Source: Ostrinia nubilalis
Lineage: Eukaryota > Arthropoda > Insecta > Lepidoptera > Crambidae
Reading direction: 5' to 3'
Assembly: GCF_963855985.1 (NCBI RefSeq)
Contig: NC_087107.1
Coordinates: 3,410,001 to 3,474,000, forward strand
Length of the DNA stretch: 64,000 nt
Shown here: positions 47,334-59,698 of the stretch, in pieces
Numbering within the stretch: position 1 is the first letter of the stretch
Layout: each line of letters starts with the position of its first letter
Notes under the pieces: generated by a model
Database searches by the model: none
What the model saw: only the letters and a program-made list of their open reading frames with translations
What the model was told of the DNA's origin: nothing
Translations under genes and position numbers: made by a program

Positions 47334-47403
47334 TCAGCCAAATGACGTCCACTGTTGGACAAAGGCGTCCCCCAAGGATTTCAACGACGACCGATCCTGC
47401 CGC
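47334..47403 (-). mobile_element. RTE LINE 3' end
   Basis: TCAGCCAAATGACGTCCACT, GTTGGACAAAGGCGTCCCCC, AAGGATTTCAACGACGACCG: the inverse of the RTE terminus. It is a 70-bp remnant. Confidence 0.8.
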
Positions 47404-48027
47404 ACCCATAAACTTCCCGTCACTTTCACGAACGTCATCAGATTAATGCAGAAAAAATATTATAAGAAAAATAACCGTTCACTAGGACATAAATAACAAT
47501 GTAGGTAATTAATGTAATTATCTAAAATTATGCCTTTAGCCTTTATCATAGGGCTTAAGTTATAAAAACTGCCAGTCACAAAGCTCTCAACTCAATATTT
47601 TACCTAATCAAAACACAATGTCTACGTTAAGTAGCAACTCCCCAAGAATCCCATTACCATCTTTTCACAAAACCATACTCTTTTTGGCCACTTCGTATGT
47701 TCAAGGGGGAAGTGGGGATAATGGTACGAGACGATTAGCAAATGTTGTTACTGAACGTGACAGGATGTGCCCGGAAGTGTTAAAAGAGTAGACAGGGGAA
47801 TGGATAGAAGGGGCAGTATTTTAAATTATTTGTTCTGGCGCTTTTGCTATGGGATCCAAATATAACTACAGAGAATACTCGCACCTAAATGGAAATTGAA
47901 AAGTTATAATTTCGACAGCTTTGATATTAAAAAATAAGGTGTTTTGGAATAATGGGCAAACGCGCATCGTCGTTAAAGTGACAATACCTACTTCCTGAAT
48001 GTAGTATTTCTGTGGCATTCGGCAGGG

Positions 48028-48100
48028 CACACCGTTGGGGCAGAAAAGTTCTCGAGTGGTGACCATAGGCCGGAAGACGTAGTGGGGGCAGGCATTCCCA
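48028..48100 (+). mobile_element. RTE LINE C-terminal coding scrap
   Basis: CCGTTGGGGCAGAAAAGTTC, CGAGTGGTGACCATAGG and CGGAAGACGTAGTGGGGGCA match the region coding RWGRKVLEW and GRRSVGR in the RTE at 20091-20338, with stop codons. Confidence 0.75.
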
Positions 48101-48492
48101 CCTTCTACTAAGTATATTTTTGCTCCACTTCGTTATTTCTGGCTTAGAATTTAAAAAGCAGGCCAGTCTATACATTTTAGCTCTACATCGGCAGACCAAA
48201 ACCGTCGATCTTCACATGGCAGTAATTCCCAAATTGAGATTTACGGCGGCGGTCGAACGCGCGTCTTGCCGGCGCCGGGCGGTTAAAACACGCCGGTTAT
48301 TTACTACGCGGTTATTGTGAAGTTTCTTTCTACAAATAGAAGTCACTATAGGACTTTTGTTTTGTGACGTAGAAGTGATTATTGTAATGTAGAATTGTAG
48401 AATCAAAATGAACTCACGTAATGCAACTCACCTGAAGAATAGGTTCAAAAACATCATGGAGTTTTTAAAACGAAAGGTCAAGTCCCAATAAA
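48101..48492. other. Intergenic DNA, nothing recognised
   Basis: No gene. 48240-48310 is GC-rich (GCCGGCGCCGGGCGG) and superficially like the island at 44160-44210. Confidence 0.35.
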
Positions 48493-48760
48493 AATTGAAG
48501 GGGTGAGTGGACAAAGGTCTTAACTAACAAAATGAGTTATGAGTGTTTGAAAATGTTAATCTGCTCATACCACATTTGAATCCTGCAATGTATGAATGCT
48601 TGTCAGATAACACCTTTGTTAAGGTTTGACACGTAACAAAATTGCGTGTTTTGAGCTCATTAGTCGATTTTATCATCACTTAAAACCTATGTTCATGCAA
48701 AAAAGTCGATTCTTCAGTTTTGTCAGATAACACCTTTGTGATCCACTCACCCCTTCAATT
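48493..48760. mobile_element. 268-bp MITE with internal direct repeats
   Basis: Starts AATTGAAGGGGTGAGTGGA and ends TCCACTCACCCCTTCAATT, an exact 19-bp inverse. Inside, TGTCAGATAACACCTTTGT occurs twice in direct orientation (48601-48619 and 48721-48739). The second copy continues the right terminal repeat. Confidence 0.85.
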
Positions 48761-49459
48761 GCCAACTTAAACATAAACACTGAACTGTCTAAATCTCGAA
48801 TGATTAGATAAACTTATTTTCGATTGCAAAAGTGAAGGATAAGTTATGATTCTGAGGACATTTCACTTCTGCTTGAATAAATTTTCATTGAAATAAATTT
48901 AAAAACTGCCTGTATTTATTGACTGACTGTACATAACTTGTAATTTAACTACTTAATTAAATAATTGTGGAGATAATCTTGAGATTAAATAAAGTTTTGA
49001 GCATTTCAGTTACGGTTCTAAATCGACATCTTTTTAGTCCCGCAAAGGGTGTAATATAAATTAACGGAAACACTCAAAATATTACTTAGTCCCATTGATT
49101 TATAGGTACTTCATGTCATGCCAAAATGTTCGCGGTTACGTTGGACCGCTTCCATACATCGGCAAATGGCTAAGTAACTGCTAATTCTGCTATCCTTCAT
49201 ATGTAGAGCTAGCAAAGCTTTTAGTTCTTACGATAAAAAGATAAGGAAATGTGGGTTAATACGAGTGGTATGACTTGAAATGATTTATTTTATGGTCCAA
49301 TTTGAGACTGAAAACAGAAGAAAACTTATTTTTTCACCAAATCTGACATAATCTAGGGACATAATTTGTCAAATAATAATATTTAATTCGCTATCTACGA
49401 GTCAAAAGAAGTTAAAAGGTATTTCTCTCTCTCTTACCTAAGTAGGTCTACCTAATCTT
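48761..49459. other. Intergenic DNA, nothing recognised
   Basis: No gene or bounded repeat. Confidence 0.4.
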
Positions 49460-49607
49460 ACGCCCGTATTCACAAACGATGCTTGCTTAAGTGAAGCAGC
49501 AAATCGAACGCACAGCGTTGAATAGAGCTCTGTGATTGGTTCATGTGTCACCCTGTGCGTCCATGCGCACTGTGAGACATCATAGTAATGTTTGTAAATA
49601 CGGGCGT
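49460..49607. mobile_element. MITE of the ACGCCCGTATTC family, copy 3
   Basis: Opposite orientation to copies 1 and 2: ACGCCCGTATTCACAAACGA, GAGCTCTGTGATTGG, then GTAATGTTTGTAAATACGGG. It is diverged by about 10 changes. Confidence 0.85.
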
Positions 49608-50004
49608 AACTCTTGATTGTCTTCTACTTTACTCCAATTTGCCTACATTGAAATTAAGTTCAAACAAACAAAACAAAAACTTATCCTTTTCAATTTTAAC
49701 CCCAACAAAAACACCATCAAGTAAATTAGAAAAAACGCATAGTTCTTCATTAGTTCCCGTAATTAATCCTTTAAAAAGCCCTTCTCTCGATTGCAAAGTG
49801 GACACTAAATCTCCGCTTTTCCATAATTCATCTGCGAAAAAAACACCTCATCTACCAAATGGATCCCAAATAAGTCCAAATTCTTCAATTCCAATTTCGG
49901 ACAAAATTCGTTCCGATATTTATTGGAGATTGGGATTAATCTTTAATTCTCCCCTCCACCGATCCGTTTTAAAACGCGCTTATGACTATCACAACACAAA
50001 GTGA
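49588..50004 (+). other. 138-codon open frame, coding status unknown
   Basis: The frame begins inside the right end of the MITE, so the ATG at 49588 cannot be an old native start. The remainder is rich in Ser, Pro, Lys and Asn (TPTKTPSSKLEKTHSSS) and ends DKIRSDIYWRLGLIFNSPLH and AYDYHNTK. I recognise no family. There is no clear splice acceptor. It could be an exon of an unknown gene or a chance frame in AT-rich DNA. Confidence 0.2.
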
Positions 50005-51974
50005 TTCCAACTTTACATGTAGAGGTTAAAGCTCAAATTAGGATATCCCAAATTTGAGGGTAGCAGTAAAAGTGGGAAATATTTATGAGCTTTCGAAGGA
50101 AATTCTTTCTGAATGTTTGCATTTATGAAAATATGCTCGAATGAAAAGGGGACCGGCGGGCACAGGCTGATGTTTTTGCTGTAAGTCTTGATTACAACAT
50201 GTTAAATATTACTGCTTGGTAATCTCTGCGAGTTCCTTTATTAATCTGTAGGAAACTATTGTTTGCATGGTGATTTCACTAGGTACATCATTACTTTTGT
50301 AAAAATACTGCCCAAACCAAACAATGCAAGAGCATTTGACGATTTGTAAGTACTAATTTAATTAGTCTACACAAATAAAGATAATTTTGATTTGATTTTG
50401 ATTTGAATGAATGTGATCTCACCAACACCAGGACCTCATTGCTAAAATGTCACTGTTAATTACTACCTATCGAATAATGATTTCAAAGACGGTTCATTAT
50501 CATTTAATTTGTCCTTGCTTACATCCATGTTAGTTCTTCAGGGTATTACCTACTTAGTTTATGAATCGAAAGTTGTGAATCTACAGGGTACAGGTTCTTA
50601 ATTATCGATTTTAGTAGTTTTTGATTGTTTCAATCCAACCCATAACTGGCTTGAATCCAGGTAAGTATGCTCGGATTTATTTCAATAAAAATTCCTTAAA
50701 AAGCACCATCCTGTACGCTCTACAATCGTTTCCGATCACAGTGTAATTTATACGGGATCAAGTGGAGGCCAATAATGTACCCCCCTACCCCCCACTATAA
50801 TTACTTGGCCACTCGCTAAACTTTCATAATCATATTTTGTAACGGCTTGAAAAAAATCTGTCGCTAAGTACGCTGGGCCTTTTTTGTCTACGTTAAGTAG
50901 TTGATTTTCTTTTGTTTCTCGAAAAGTAAAATGGAGGATGCTTTTTAAACGAAATTAAAAACTTTTGCTATAGTTCTACTCTGTATTTAACTTTCTGTAG
51001 GTTATTTATTTATATTCTTTATTAATTTGTTTTTATGTTTTTGTTTTATGTTTTAAGAACTCACAAAAAATTCAAGGGCATCTTATTTATTACATTTTAC
51101 TATTTTTAAAATACAAGGTAGGTATTTACTTCAGTATAATTTGATTTATAATGTTATTCCATAAAGGCTAGGCTAGTTCTGACTGACTGACAATCCTGAA
51201 ATATAGCTTGACCCCTCTACTGAACGCAGTGTGACGCAGTCTTATTTAAATGAGAGGTCAGTTGACTTGACAACTGAATGGAAATCAATTTTCAATCATA
51301 TTAAAATTACTATCTTAACTATTTTTTTATTTGTCGTAAAAAAATAATGTTTCCAAATTGGAAGTATCTACCCTATTTTTTCAAAACAAGACAAGTGTTT
51401 TCCAAAAGTTTTGACATCGTAAAATTAATTTCCCAATACTTTCAACAAGGCAAAGACATAAATTCTATGGGTATTAATATTACAAAATCACTTAGCAATA
51501 ATACCTATACACAGCATTTTTCCGCCGTTTTTCAAGCCATTTATCTTTTTTTGAACCGTGTGCTAGTCCGTTTAAGGTGTATATTCGAAGTTATAGAAAA
51601 ATATGGCTGTGTTCTTAAAGATTTTGATTCGTACCGTTTTTCTTTTAATAAGTAAGATGATTTACGCGATGCCAAGCGCACTCGGCGCTGCGCCCCCCTA
51701 ATTAGGGAGAAAAAATTCACAATCGCACCTTAACGTCATTGTCAAGTAGTTAATGAGATAAAGCAGATTGTTTTTTCGAGTCAGCGCCATTTTAACTGCG
51801 CTTTTAGCTGTGCTTTTTGGTATGAATTGAGAGTGTATTGACTCTACATTATATTAATTTTAAATAAAGGTATTAGTTACTTGGAGATGTTTAATGTTCT
51901 CATGACCCGACTCTTGAGTGACGAGAGTCTCTTGAGATACTTTATTGACGTGGTATACAATTTCCTCCTTAATA
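50005..51974. other. Intergenic DNA, nothing recognised
   Basis: No gene that I can support. A 102-codon frame at 51347-51655 has a hydrophobic, aromatic-rich composition but no family motif. Confidence 0.35.
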
Positions 51975-52062
51975 ATAAAAAGTTACACCATAGTTTAACC
52001 CTGTTTTAAAGTGGACGTTTAGTATGGAAATGTCACTTTAAAACTATGGTGTAACTTTTTAT
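51975..52062. mobile_element. 88-bp MITE
   Basis: ATAAAAAGTTACACCATAGT at the left is the exact inverse of ACTATGGTGTAACTTTTTAT at the right. The similarity extends outward through CCTT..AT and AT..AAGG. Confidence 0.8.
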
Positions 52063-52771
52063 CAATGAAGGTTTGACTTTAAAAAAATTGTCAATGTTAA
52101 CAATATTTTACTTTCGAATCAAATAAGTACAAAAACCCAAAATAACTTGACCAAAACAACTTCAAAAGTAGCTACACTTTGTTCCAAAACGGCTCTTCGC
52201 AAAATGGCCGCCCAAATCAAAACATGCAGGTGAAATATCAAACAAGCCCATCCACCTCAAACTGCCTCATTCTAAATAAAAACATTGCTCCCAAATCGTT
52301 TCTATTTCCCTGGCATTTGTATCTGCAACCACTTTCCTCTTACACCCTTTCCCAACCACTTTCGACTCTATCTTAGAGAAACTAAGGATTTTGTATAAGC
52401 ACAGAAAAGTTTGCAGCATTATAAGTATGAGATTGCTAGAGTAGCATGCGTGGTACCATTAAGGCGGATAAAATTTAAATATAGCAACAAGGAGTGGGAT
52501 ATAAAAGAAACAAATAATATAAGGTGAAATTGAAATAATGCTGATATTGTTGCGGCTGTAAGTGTATTAGGTGAATAAATAAGATTTTTACGTGGTTGAC
52601 CTTTCTTTCTTATTGTTTTAATACAAAGCACTATTCACTACCAAAAAACAAGAATTTTCGACTACGGATGTCTTAGCAATGTATAACTAGGTAATAAGCA
52701 TCTTTGTGAACGGATATTGGAATAAAAGTACCTACAAGAGACAAATTCTTTATTTTGTTCAGTTCAGTAAT
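52063..52771. other. Intergenic DNA, nothing recognised
   Basis: No gene or bounded repeat. Confidence 0.4.
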
Positions 52772-52821
52772 CGTGGAAGTCCTTGGGGAGAGGCCTTTGT
52801 CCAGCAGTGGACGTTCTCTGG
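52772..52821 (+). mobile_element. RTE LINE 3' end, 50 bp
   Basis: CTTGGGGAGAGGCCTTTGTC and CAGCAGTGGACGTTCTCTGG; an ACGAACGAACGAC tail-like run follows at 52838-52849. Confidence 0.75.
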
Positions 52822-53708
52822 AAACTTAATTATAAACGAACGAACGACACATACAAACACAATCTCCCAATGTTTAAGTGTGCAAATGCAATATCAGTTT
52901 AGCCAACTTTCTAGATTGAGAATTATTTATTAAGAGATGCCTATTCATTCACTCATAATTATCTTGAAGGTATTGGATTGATTGAATTTGAAAACACAAT
53001 AAAGGAAATATTGTGCATCTACTTAATAAAGTATTACTTGGATCTCTATCCATACAAAAAAGAATCCGATCACACCAGCACAACTTCGATCTCAACGTTT
53101 ACCATAATCCAAGCTTACCGTAAATTGACTTTCAGTAGAATCAATTGCACAAGTAAGTAAGCAGTATTTGCATTAATGTCGGCCAGGTGCATTTTAAGGG
53201 AGGTAAATATTTTTACGCGTTACAAGTAACATTGGGCTGGGTCGTATTATTCAAATGTGAACCAATAAGAGAGCATTTATGGCCGAGCATAAAACTACAA
53301 TCGAACCGAACGAATAAATATCCGACCTCTGTAACTTATAACCTTGTGCACGTGGACGTATGTGTGCTGGAACGACCGATTAATGTTGATGTCTTAATCG
53401 ATTCTTGATTATTTTGGTGAAGCGATAACTAGACAGACATTATTGAATTTGAAAATTGTACCACGTATATATACCTACTCTTTGGTACCGCTTCCTTTCA
53501 TCAATAAAAACTAAAAAAGTCGTATGATAATAATGTCTTTTAAAAAATGTAGAGACATTAAACATACACAGATTGATTTATCAATCATTTCCTGAATGGA
53601 TATTTTCATTACAATTTTCATTTGGGTGCTGTCCAGATTAAAGATTTCTAAGAGTAGAGCTTCTTAGGTGGAAATTGAAACATATTTGTCAAAAACTACA
53701 TTTCAAAA
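52822..53708. other. Intergenic DNA, nothing recognised
   Basis: No gene. Confidence 0.4.
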
Positions 53709-53752
53709 CACCACGTTGGGCGCCACTCTTTATGTTGGCGCCCAATGTGGTG
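53709..53752. repeat. GGGCGCCA hairpin 1
   Basis: CACCACGTTGGGCGCCA (53709-53725) pairs with TGGCGCCCAATGTGGTG (53736-53752), one mismatch, 10-base loop. A sister hairpin is at 59654-59698. Confidence 0.9.
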
Positions 53753-54386
53753 TGCTTTATACACAACACACAACTAGAAAATAATTACATAACTAATCGT
53801 TATGACTACATTAGAGGTTAATCCTCGTCACTTCCAAGTTTACTCTATCCGTGTCCAAGTTATAATAATACAAGCCATAACGCACGGGTTATGGGTTAGG
53901 TCATAACCCGAAACCGCCGGCCGAGGTTAATTCCGCACCTGTACTTATTTGTTTCGCGCACTCCATCATCATAATGGAACTTAGTGCTTATGGAATACAA
54001 ACGGTTTTCGCTTAATTAATCGTTAGTGACATTGGCTATGAATTATTTGCGGTAATTATCGGCTGACATTTTTGCTTGGAGATACAAAATGGATTCTTGT
54101 TTTCTCTAAGTCCATTTTACAACATATATTTTATTGATTTTGTACAACATATATGAAAAAAAAACTCATTGGATTTGTCTCATAATTGGGGAATGTACTA
54201 GGTATGATCAGGAGTAGTGTTATTCTAAAAGGATGCCAATGATTTTTTCCTGTACCTAATAATGTAGTTTCTCTAAATAAGCTAATAAGTACCGGCATTT
54301 ATTTTTAAAATTATTTATAAAACTAACTCAAAAACTAAACATTGTATGAAAACATCCGAAAGTTTCAATAGAAATCGACAAGAACT

Positions 54387-56525
54387 TACTATAAAAATTA
54401 GAGCCAAATACTTAGTGAAAAGACCACTAAGCATCAACCAACATGCATACCAAAAGGGAAAATCTACTGAAACAGCCCTGCTCGATCTGGTCGATAAGGT
54501 GCAAAAATCCCTAGAGGATAAGCAAACGGCCCTATGTGCTTTTCTCGATGTTGAAGGTGCATTTGACAACACCCCTATAGAAACCATTCTAAAAGGAATG
54601 GAGGCAAAAGGGATTGATATAAGCACCATCAGATGGGTAAAAAACATGCTCTCCAACCGAGTAGTAAACATAACCCTCAATGCTGCAAAGCTTGAATTTC
54701 TTGCCACAAGAGGATGTCCACAAGGAGGCGTACTATCCCCACTTTTATGGACACTAGCAGTAGATCAACTTCTTGCTAAGATGGCAGAAAAAGACTATGA
54801 TACTCAAGGCTATGCTGATGACCTAGTGGTTATCATCAGAGGTCCCTGCCTGAGCACAATTTCAAGTCTAATGCAAGGCGCTCTCAACACCATAAGTAGG
54901 TGGTGTAGAGAAAACGAATTATCTATTAATGCGGATAAAACAGTGATAATACCATTCACGAGGAAGAGAAAACTGGAAAAACTGGTAAATCTGAAATTAA
55001 ACGGAAAAACTCTTCCTTTCTCAAGCGAAACCAAGTATCTAGGGGTAACTTTTGACCAAAAGCTTACTTGGAATTCGCACCTAAACAACATCATTCAAAA
55101 AGCCAAAATGGCTCTGTGGAGTTGTTGTCGAATGGCAGGGTCAAGATGGGGACTAAAACCCGCAATCGCCCTATGGCTGTACACAGCGGTCGTGAGACCG
55201 ATAATAACCTATGCCTCTGCCGTCTGGTGCAGCAAGGTCAACCAAATGACAACAATACAGAAATTGAGCAGCCTACAACGGCTAGCCTGCATCACAGCAA
55301 CCGGAGCACTATCAACGACACCAGGGGCTGCATTAAATGCTCTGCTTGATCTTATACCACTGCATATGCATGTGCAAAAAGAAGCCAAGCAGAGCACATA
55401 TAGAATCTGCACCCGCACGAAAGTCAGATGGGCTTCTCAAAATCTGATAAGACTCAAGGAATCAGTACTTGAAAACAAACTTCTGTGCATGCCCAGTGAC
55501 GACATGCATACGGAATGTAACTTCACCAAACTATATTCCGTAAACATACCTCCTAGAGACAAATGGCTAGAAGGCCAAATGTCATTTAAGGAAGGTAGTC
55601 ACGTCTGGTACACGGACGGATCCAAAAAGGAAAATAATGTAGGTTGCGGGATCTACGGAGAGAGGCCTAAGCTCAAAGTTAGCCTAAACATGGGGACTGA
55701 AGCCTCAATCTTCCAAGCCGAGGTCTTTGCCATAAACAAATGTGCAGAAATAAACTTGGAAAGGAAGCTCCAGGATCAACACATCTACATCAACTCAGAC
55801 AGCCAAGCAGCACTGCTGGCCTTAACATCCTTCGAATACACGTCAAAATTGGTGCAAACATGCACCGAGACACTGAATGCACTGGGAAATACCAACAAAG
55901 TAACGCTTACATGGGTACCAGGACATTCGAATATAGAAGGAAACGAAGTAGCAGATGAACTCGCCAGAGATGGAGCCGATAACCCTCAAATCGGCGTAGA
56001 ACCGTTCTGTGGCATTACCAAACAACGAGCCACCACGCTACTAACCGCCCTCTGCAAACAAGAGGCTATTGAGTGGTGGAAGTCTACATCGGGACAAAAA
56101 CACTCAAAAGCACTCATTCAGGGATATAGCAATAAAGTAACTAAAGAACTGCTAAAGTTCAAAAGATACAAAGCCTGTGCAGTGACTAGAATACTGACCG
56201 GCCACTGCAAACTAAACAAACATAAATCGAACATGAACATGACCGAGGAAACTCTGTGCAGATTCTGCCATACAGAAGAAGAAACGGCCATGCATGTTCT
56301 TTGCTCATGCTTCCCGCTTATGAGCAAAAGAAGTATCCATCTCGGGCGACACATCATGCACCCGGATGAGATAGCAGATATCACGCTCCAAAGAATCTGG
56401 AAATTTATAGACTCAACGGGACTAAGCAGTGAACTTTAAAGACAAGGGCTGCCACAATAGATCAAACCTGGTCGAGTTGGCGCAAATAAAGGCCCAAAAA
56501 CCAATAATAATAATACTATAAAAAT
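54387..56525 (+). mobile_element. 5'-truncated RNase H-bearing LINE with 12-bp target duplication
   Basis: TACTATAAAAAT occurs at 54387-54398 and again at 56514-56525. The element proper is 54399-56513 (2115 bp). Its 3' end reads GGCCCAAAAACC followed by an (AAT)n tail, and its 5' end starts within the reverse transcriptase. A long exact duplication and an intact frame point to a recent, truncated insertion by target-primed reverse transcription. Confidence 0.9.
54399..56439 (+). CDS. Reverse transcriptase/RNase H of a non-LTR retrotransposon, N-truncated
   Basis: The open frame runs from an ATG at 54346, but codons before 54399 are flanking DNA left of the target duplication, so that ATG is not the element's start. 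Residue numbers count from it. HAYQKGKSTETALLDLV near 33-49 and FLDVEGAFDN at 66-75 are reverse transcriptase blocks. GCPQGGVLSPLLW near 123 and YADD at 156-159 follow. RNase H has YTDGSKKE near 421, a SDSQAAL block, and HSNIEGNEVADELA. A CRFCHTEEETAMHVLCSC zinc motif ends the protein. RNase H plus this QHAYQ/EGAFDN pattern suggests the I/LOA/Ingi-like superclade. Endonuclease, ORF1 and the first reverse transcriptase blocks are missing, so it cannot be autonomous. Confidence 0.9.
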
Positions 56526-57050
56526 CAAGCCTTTATTTCATTCTTATTCTTGAACCGTAATACCAGCTTAATACAAGCTAGATTCCAATGGCACATTCAG
56601 AATGGCGTCAGTTGGAATGGTTGTAAACTTTTATACTTTTCACTGAACCTCTTACTCCGATTATGACATAAAACCTGGCTCTATGGTGCTTTATGTATCT
56701 TTGTATTATATGTAAGGTAGAGAGAGATAAATAAAACTGCACTATATTTTGTAGCTTTAAGCAAGTTTTTCGGTTGTCTTCTTTGAATCTTTGTTTTGCT
56801 TTAAAATGTTATTTTGAAGAACTAAGCTTAAGTTTCATAAATTGAGGTTTATGTAAAAAGATAATATCTATTGCCGTATTTTTGTGGTGATTCGATTTTT
56901 GAACCCATTACTCTATAAGTACTTAGGTGAAGGAAAGGATGAGGGGCATATCAGTAAAAACTTAATCACATAAGACTTTTAACGTATTTCGTTAAAAAAC
57001 AGAATTCTTCTAGACCTCTAATGACTTTTTAGTTAAATCCTTTAACACGT
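56526..57050. other. Intergenic DNA, nothing recognised
   Basis: No gene. Ordinary AT-rich sequence. Confidence 0.4.
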
Positions 57051-57962
57051 TGAGTGCGAAACCAGGTCTATAGACCTTGTGTACGTCTCGCTTACCGTGC
57101 GGCTAAGAAAATTATAGTCTTCCTTGTCGTGCGAAAGGCATAACTTCAATTGGGTCCGGTGTAGGAAAGTGATGAATATATATCTATGCTGTATTCTTAA
57201 AATAGAATCCAATGATGTACCTACCTTAATACCAGGTTTTTAGACCTGGTACCGCACGGAAGTAATAAAATGTCTTCACAATGCGAAACCAGGTCGAAGC
57301 ACCTTGTACCCTGCGCACCTGGTACCGCACCCCACGCTAGCTTCGTGCAGCCAGTGTTGCCTCGCATTCGTAAGAAACGCACATGTCGATATGGCGTCAA
57401 GAGAAACAAACAAAATCAAAACTGCAAATTGATTATAATTTAATTTGCTACACGATTTATTGCTAATTTAAATAATGTTTTTCGTGACAAACATTTGAAG
57501 TTGTGACTAAATGTTATTAAATATAATGTTTTCTTTAAATATAGCTTATTTAAGTATTTATGCACGTATGTCTTATTTGTAAAATATTTAGACTAAATTA
57601 TTAAAACATCTTTGTTTGTTACTTTTTTTAAATTTTTATTAAAACTTAATTTAAACTATCGATATTTGTATTTCACATCCCTAGAATACCCACCAGACTT
57701 CCCTACTTCAGTGCGGCACAGGGTGCATAAGCCTTGTATTTTGAATATAGCTATAATTTTTATACTAAACAAGTTATTCACGAACGCCTTCAGGTGTATG
57801 TCAATAAATGCATTATTATTAATATTCAAAGAAAAAAAACACAATATCTATTAACATGAAGCCAAAAATAAAATTAATATATCTTAAATATTACAAGGTC
57901 TTTAAGCCTTGTGCCGCCACAATGTAAGTTTTAATACCAGGTTTACTGACCTTGTACCGAAG
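57051..57962. repeat. Cluster of ACCAGGT/ACCTTGTACCG hairpins
   Basis: Five short inverted repeats share one theme: ACCAGGTCTATAGACCTTGT (57061), ACCAGGTTTTTAGACCTGGT (57231), ACCAGGTCGAAGCACCTTGT with CACCTGGTACCGCAC (57288-57330), CAAGGTCTTTAAGCCTTG (57894), and ACCAGGTTTACTGACCTTGT (57937). Most are followed by ACCG or GTACG-type bases. Spacing is irregular, so this is not a simple satellite. Confidence 0.8.
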
Positions 57963-59653
57963 GAATGGAAAGTATTAGAAAGTTACTGCCGCAGCAAAGG
58001 TGTTAATAGTACATATTGACGAACTTAGTAACTTGCCCAAGTAACAACATTGCATTAAACAAACAATGATGCCCAATAAATTAGGGGGCCACTTAAAGCT
58101 TTAATTCCCCCTATAAGTGTACGCATCACTTTAGGCGCAAAGTTTTTGTGAGGAGGACAAGTGTAACCCCTACTATTTGTGTTCGATAGTTATTTGAATA
58201 ATTTTGGGGTACAGTCAGGTTAGAAATATTCCTTATAACACATTGTATGTTTATCAATTTTTATTTTTATTTAAAACTTATTTGCACAGCGAACTTAAAC
58301 TACACTCAACATCAAATACCTAAATTAACACGTAAAAGCGACGTGAACTTTAAAGATTTTCTTTTGACACAATCTAGGTGCCCCAGCAATATTGGTGTTA
58401 TTTGAAAGCCCAATAAATATACTTAAAGAAAAACACATTTAATTTCTAAATAAATTATTAAAAACATATAGGTAGTTACCATAAATGTGACTTGAAAAAA
58501 GACCTCACTTTGGGCTCGCCACTGGGATCAATTAGACCAATTTGTATGGTTATAAAACCAAATAATGATCTCACGTGTCCTCTTTAACAGATGGATAGCG
58601 ATTAATCCCAACTTAACAGTTTTTATAGCCATAAAATTTGCCTCATGCGCAACTACCTATTTTTTTAAAGAAGTGACTCTGGATCCTTCTAAAGACACAT
58701 TTTTGGGGTAAAAACCTTTCCTTTAATGAAATGAAGTTTAGAACTAGGCTTTTTAAAAGGTGCCAATATTGGTGGGCAGTGGGGATGCATACGTTTGAAA
58801 GTGCTTGTCGCGGGAGTTGCGATTTATTTGATGTCGAGTGTAGTTAATCTGGCATTCTCCTCCTGTTAACCTTATGTACCTATCTATACTTCTATCTTAA
58901 TTAGAAAACATTCGGAAAATTCAGGTACTTACGTAGTTACATTATTTTTATCTCAAGAACAGCCAGATAAATACTAGTTACCAATATTAATTATCTTTGG
59001 TTTCTTTGATTCTTCTTCGCCTAAATTTATGAAAACAATTAAGAAAATTCACTTTTAAATAATTAGGCTTGGAATCTTCTGCTATTGAGCTCTCACGTCT
59101 CACACGCAAATCGTAATTCTTCTAAGTAAGAAAACTTGACATTAATTGTCTAGTAGACAGTATGTGACAGTACGGAGGTCGTGAGCAAGTTATTTATATT
59201 ACTGACTGTACCCGCCAGTGTCTGATACAAAATTGATGGCCCGACTACCGACGACCGTCTTTCTTGTGTTATTCGCGACAACTTCTTACTTACGGTATTA
59301 GCAAGTTACATTTAGCTAGTTTTACATACACTCAAGTTTCCGCAATCAATCACAAATTAGACGGCGTTATAATTTGAGTAATTCCCATTTAAGTATGTAT
59401 ATTAAAACTTTTGCATATCGTGTTTGTGTATTCTATATGAACAATAATGTGAGTTGATAGGTACTTATAATATTTTCCTTGCCAATTTAATTAAATACGT
59501 TTTTGGTGACTTTGAAATCTTGAAATCAAATATCGCATTAAGTAGTTGGAAAAAGTGCGATGACAAACTCATAATACCTATTATTTTCATTACAAAATGA
59601 TAGGGTTTCAAGTTTATCAGCCTGTCTCGTTTTAATTTTTGAGTAACTAAGAA
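57963..59653. other. Intergenic DNA, nothing recognised
   Basis: No gene or bounded repeat. Confidence 0.4.
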
Positions 59654-59698
59654 CACCGCGGTGGGCGCCATAATTAAATGTTGGCGCCCAACGTGGTA
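59654..59698. repeat. GGGCGCCA hairpin 2
   Basis: CACCGCGGTGGGCGCCA (59654-59670) faces TGGCGCCCAACGTGGTA (59682-59698) across an 11-base loop. It shares loop flank and arm sequence with 53709-53752. Confidence 0.85.
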
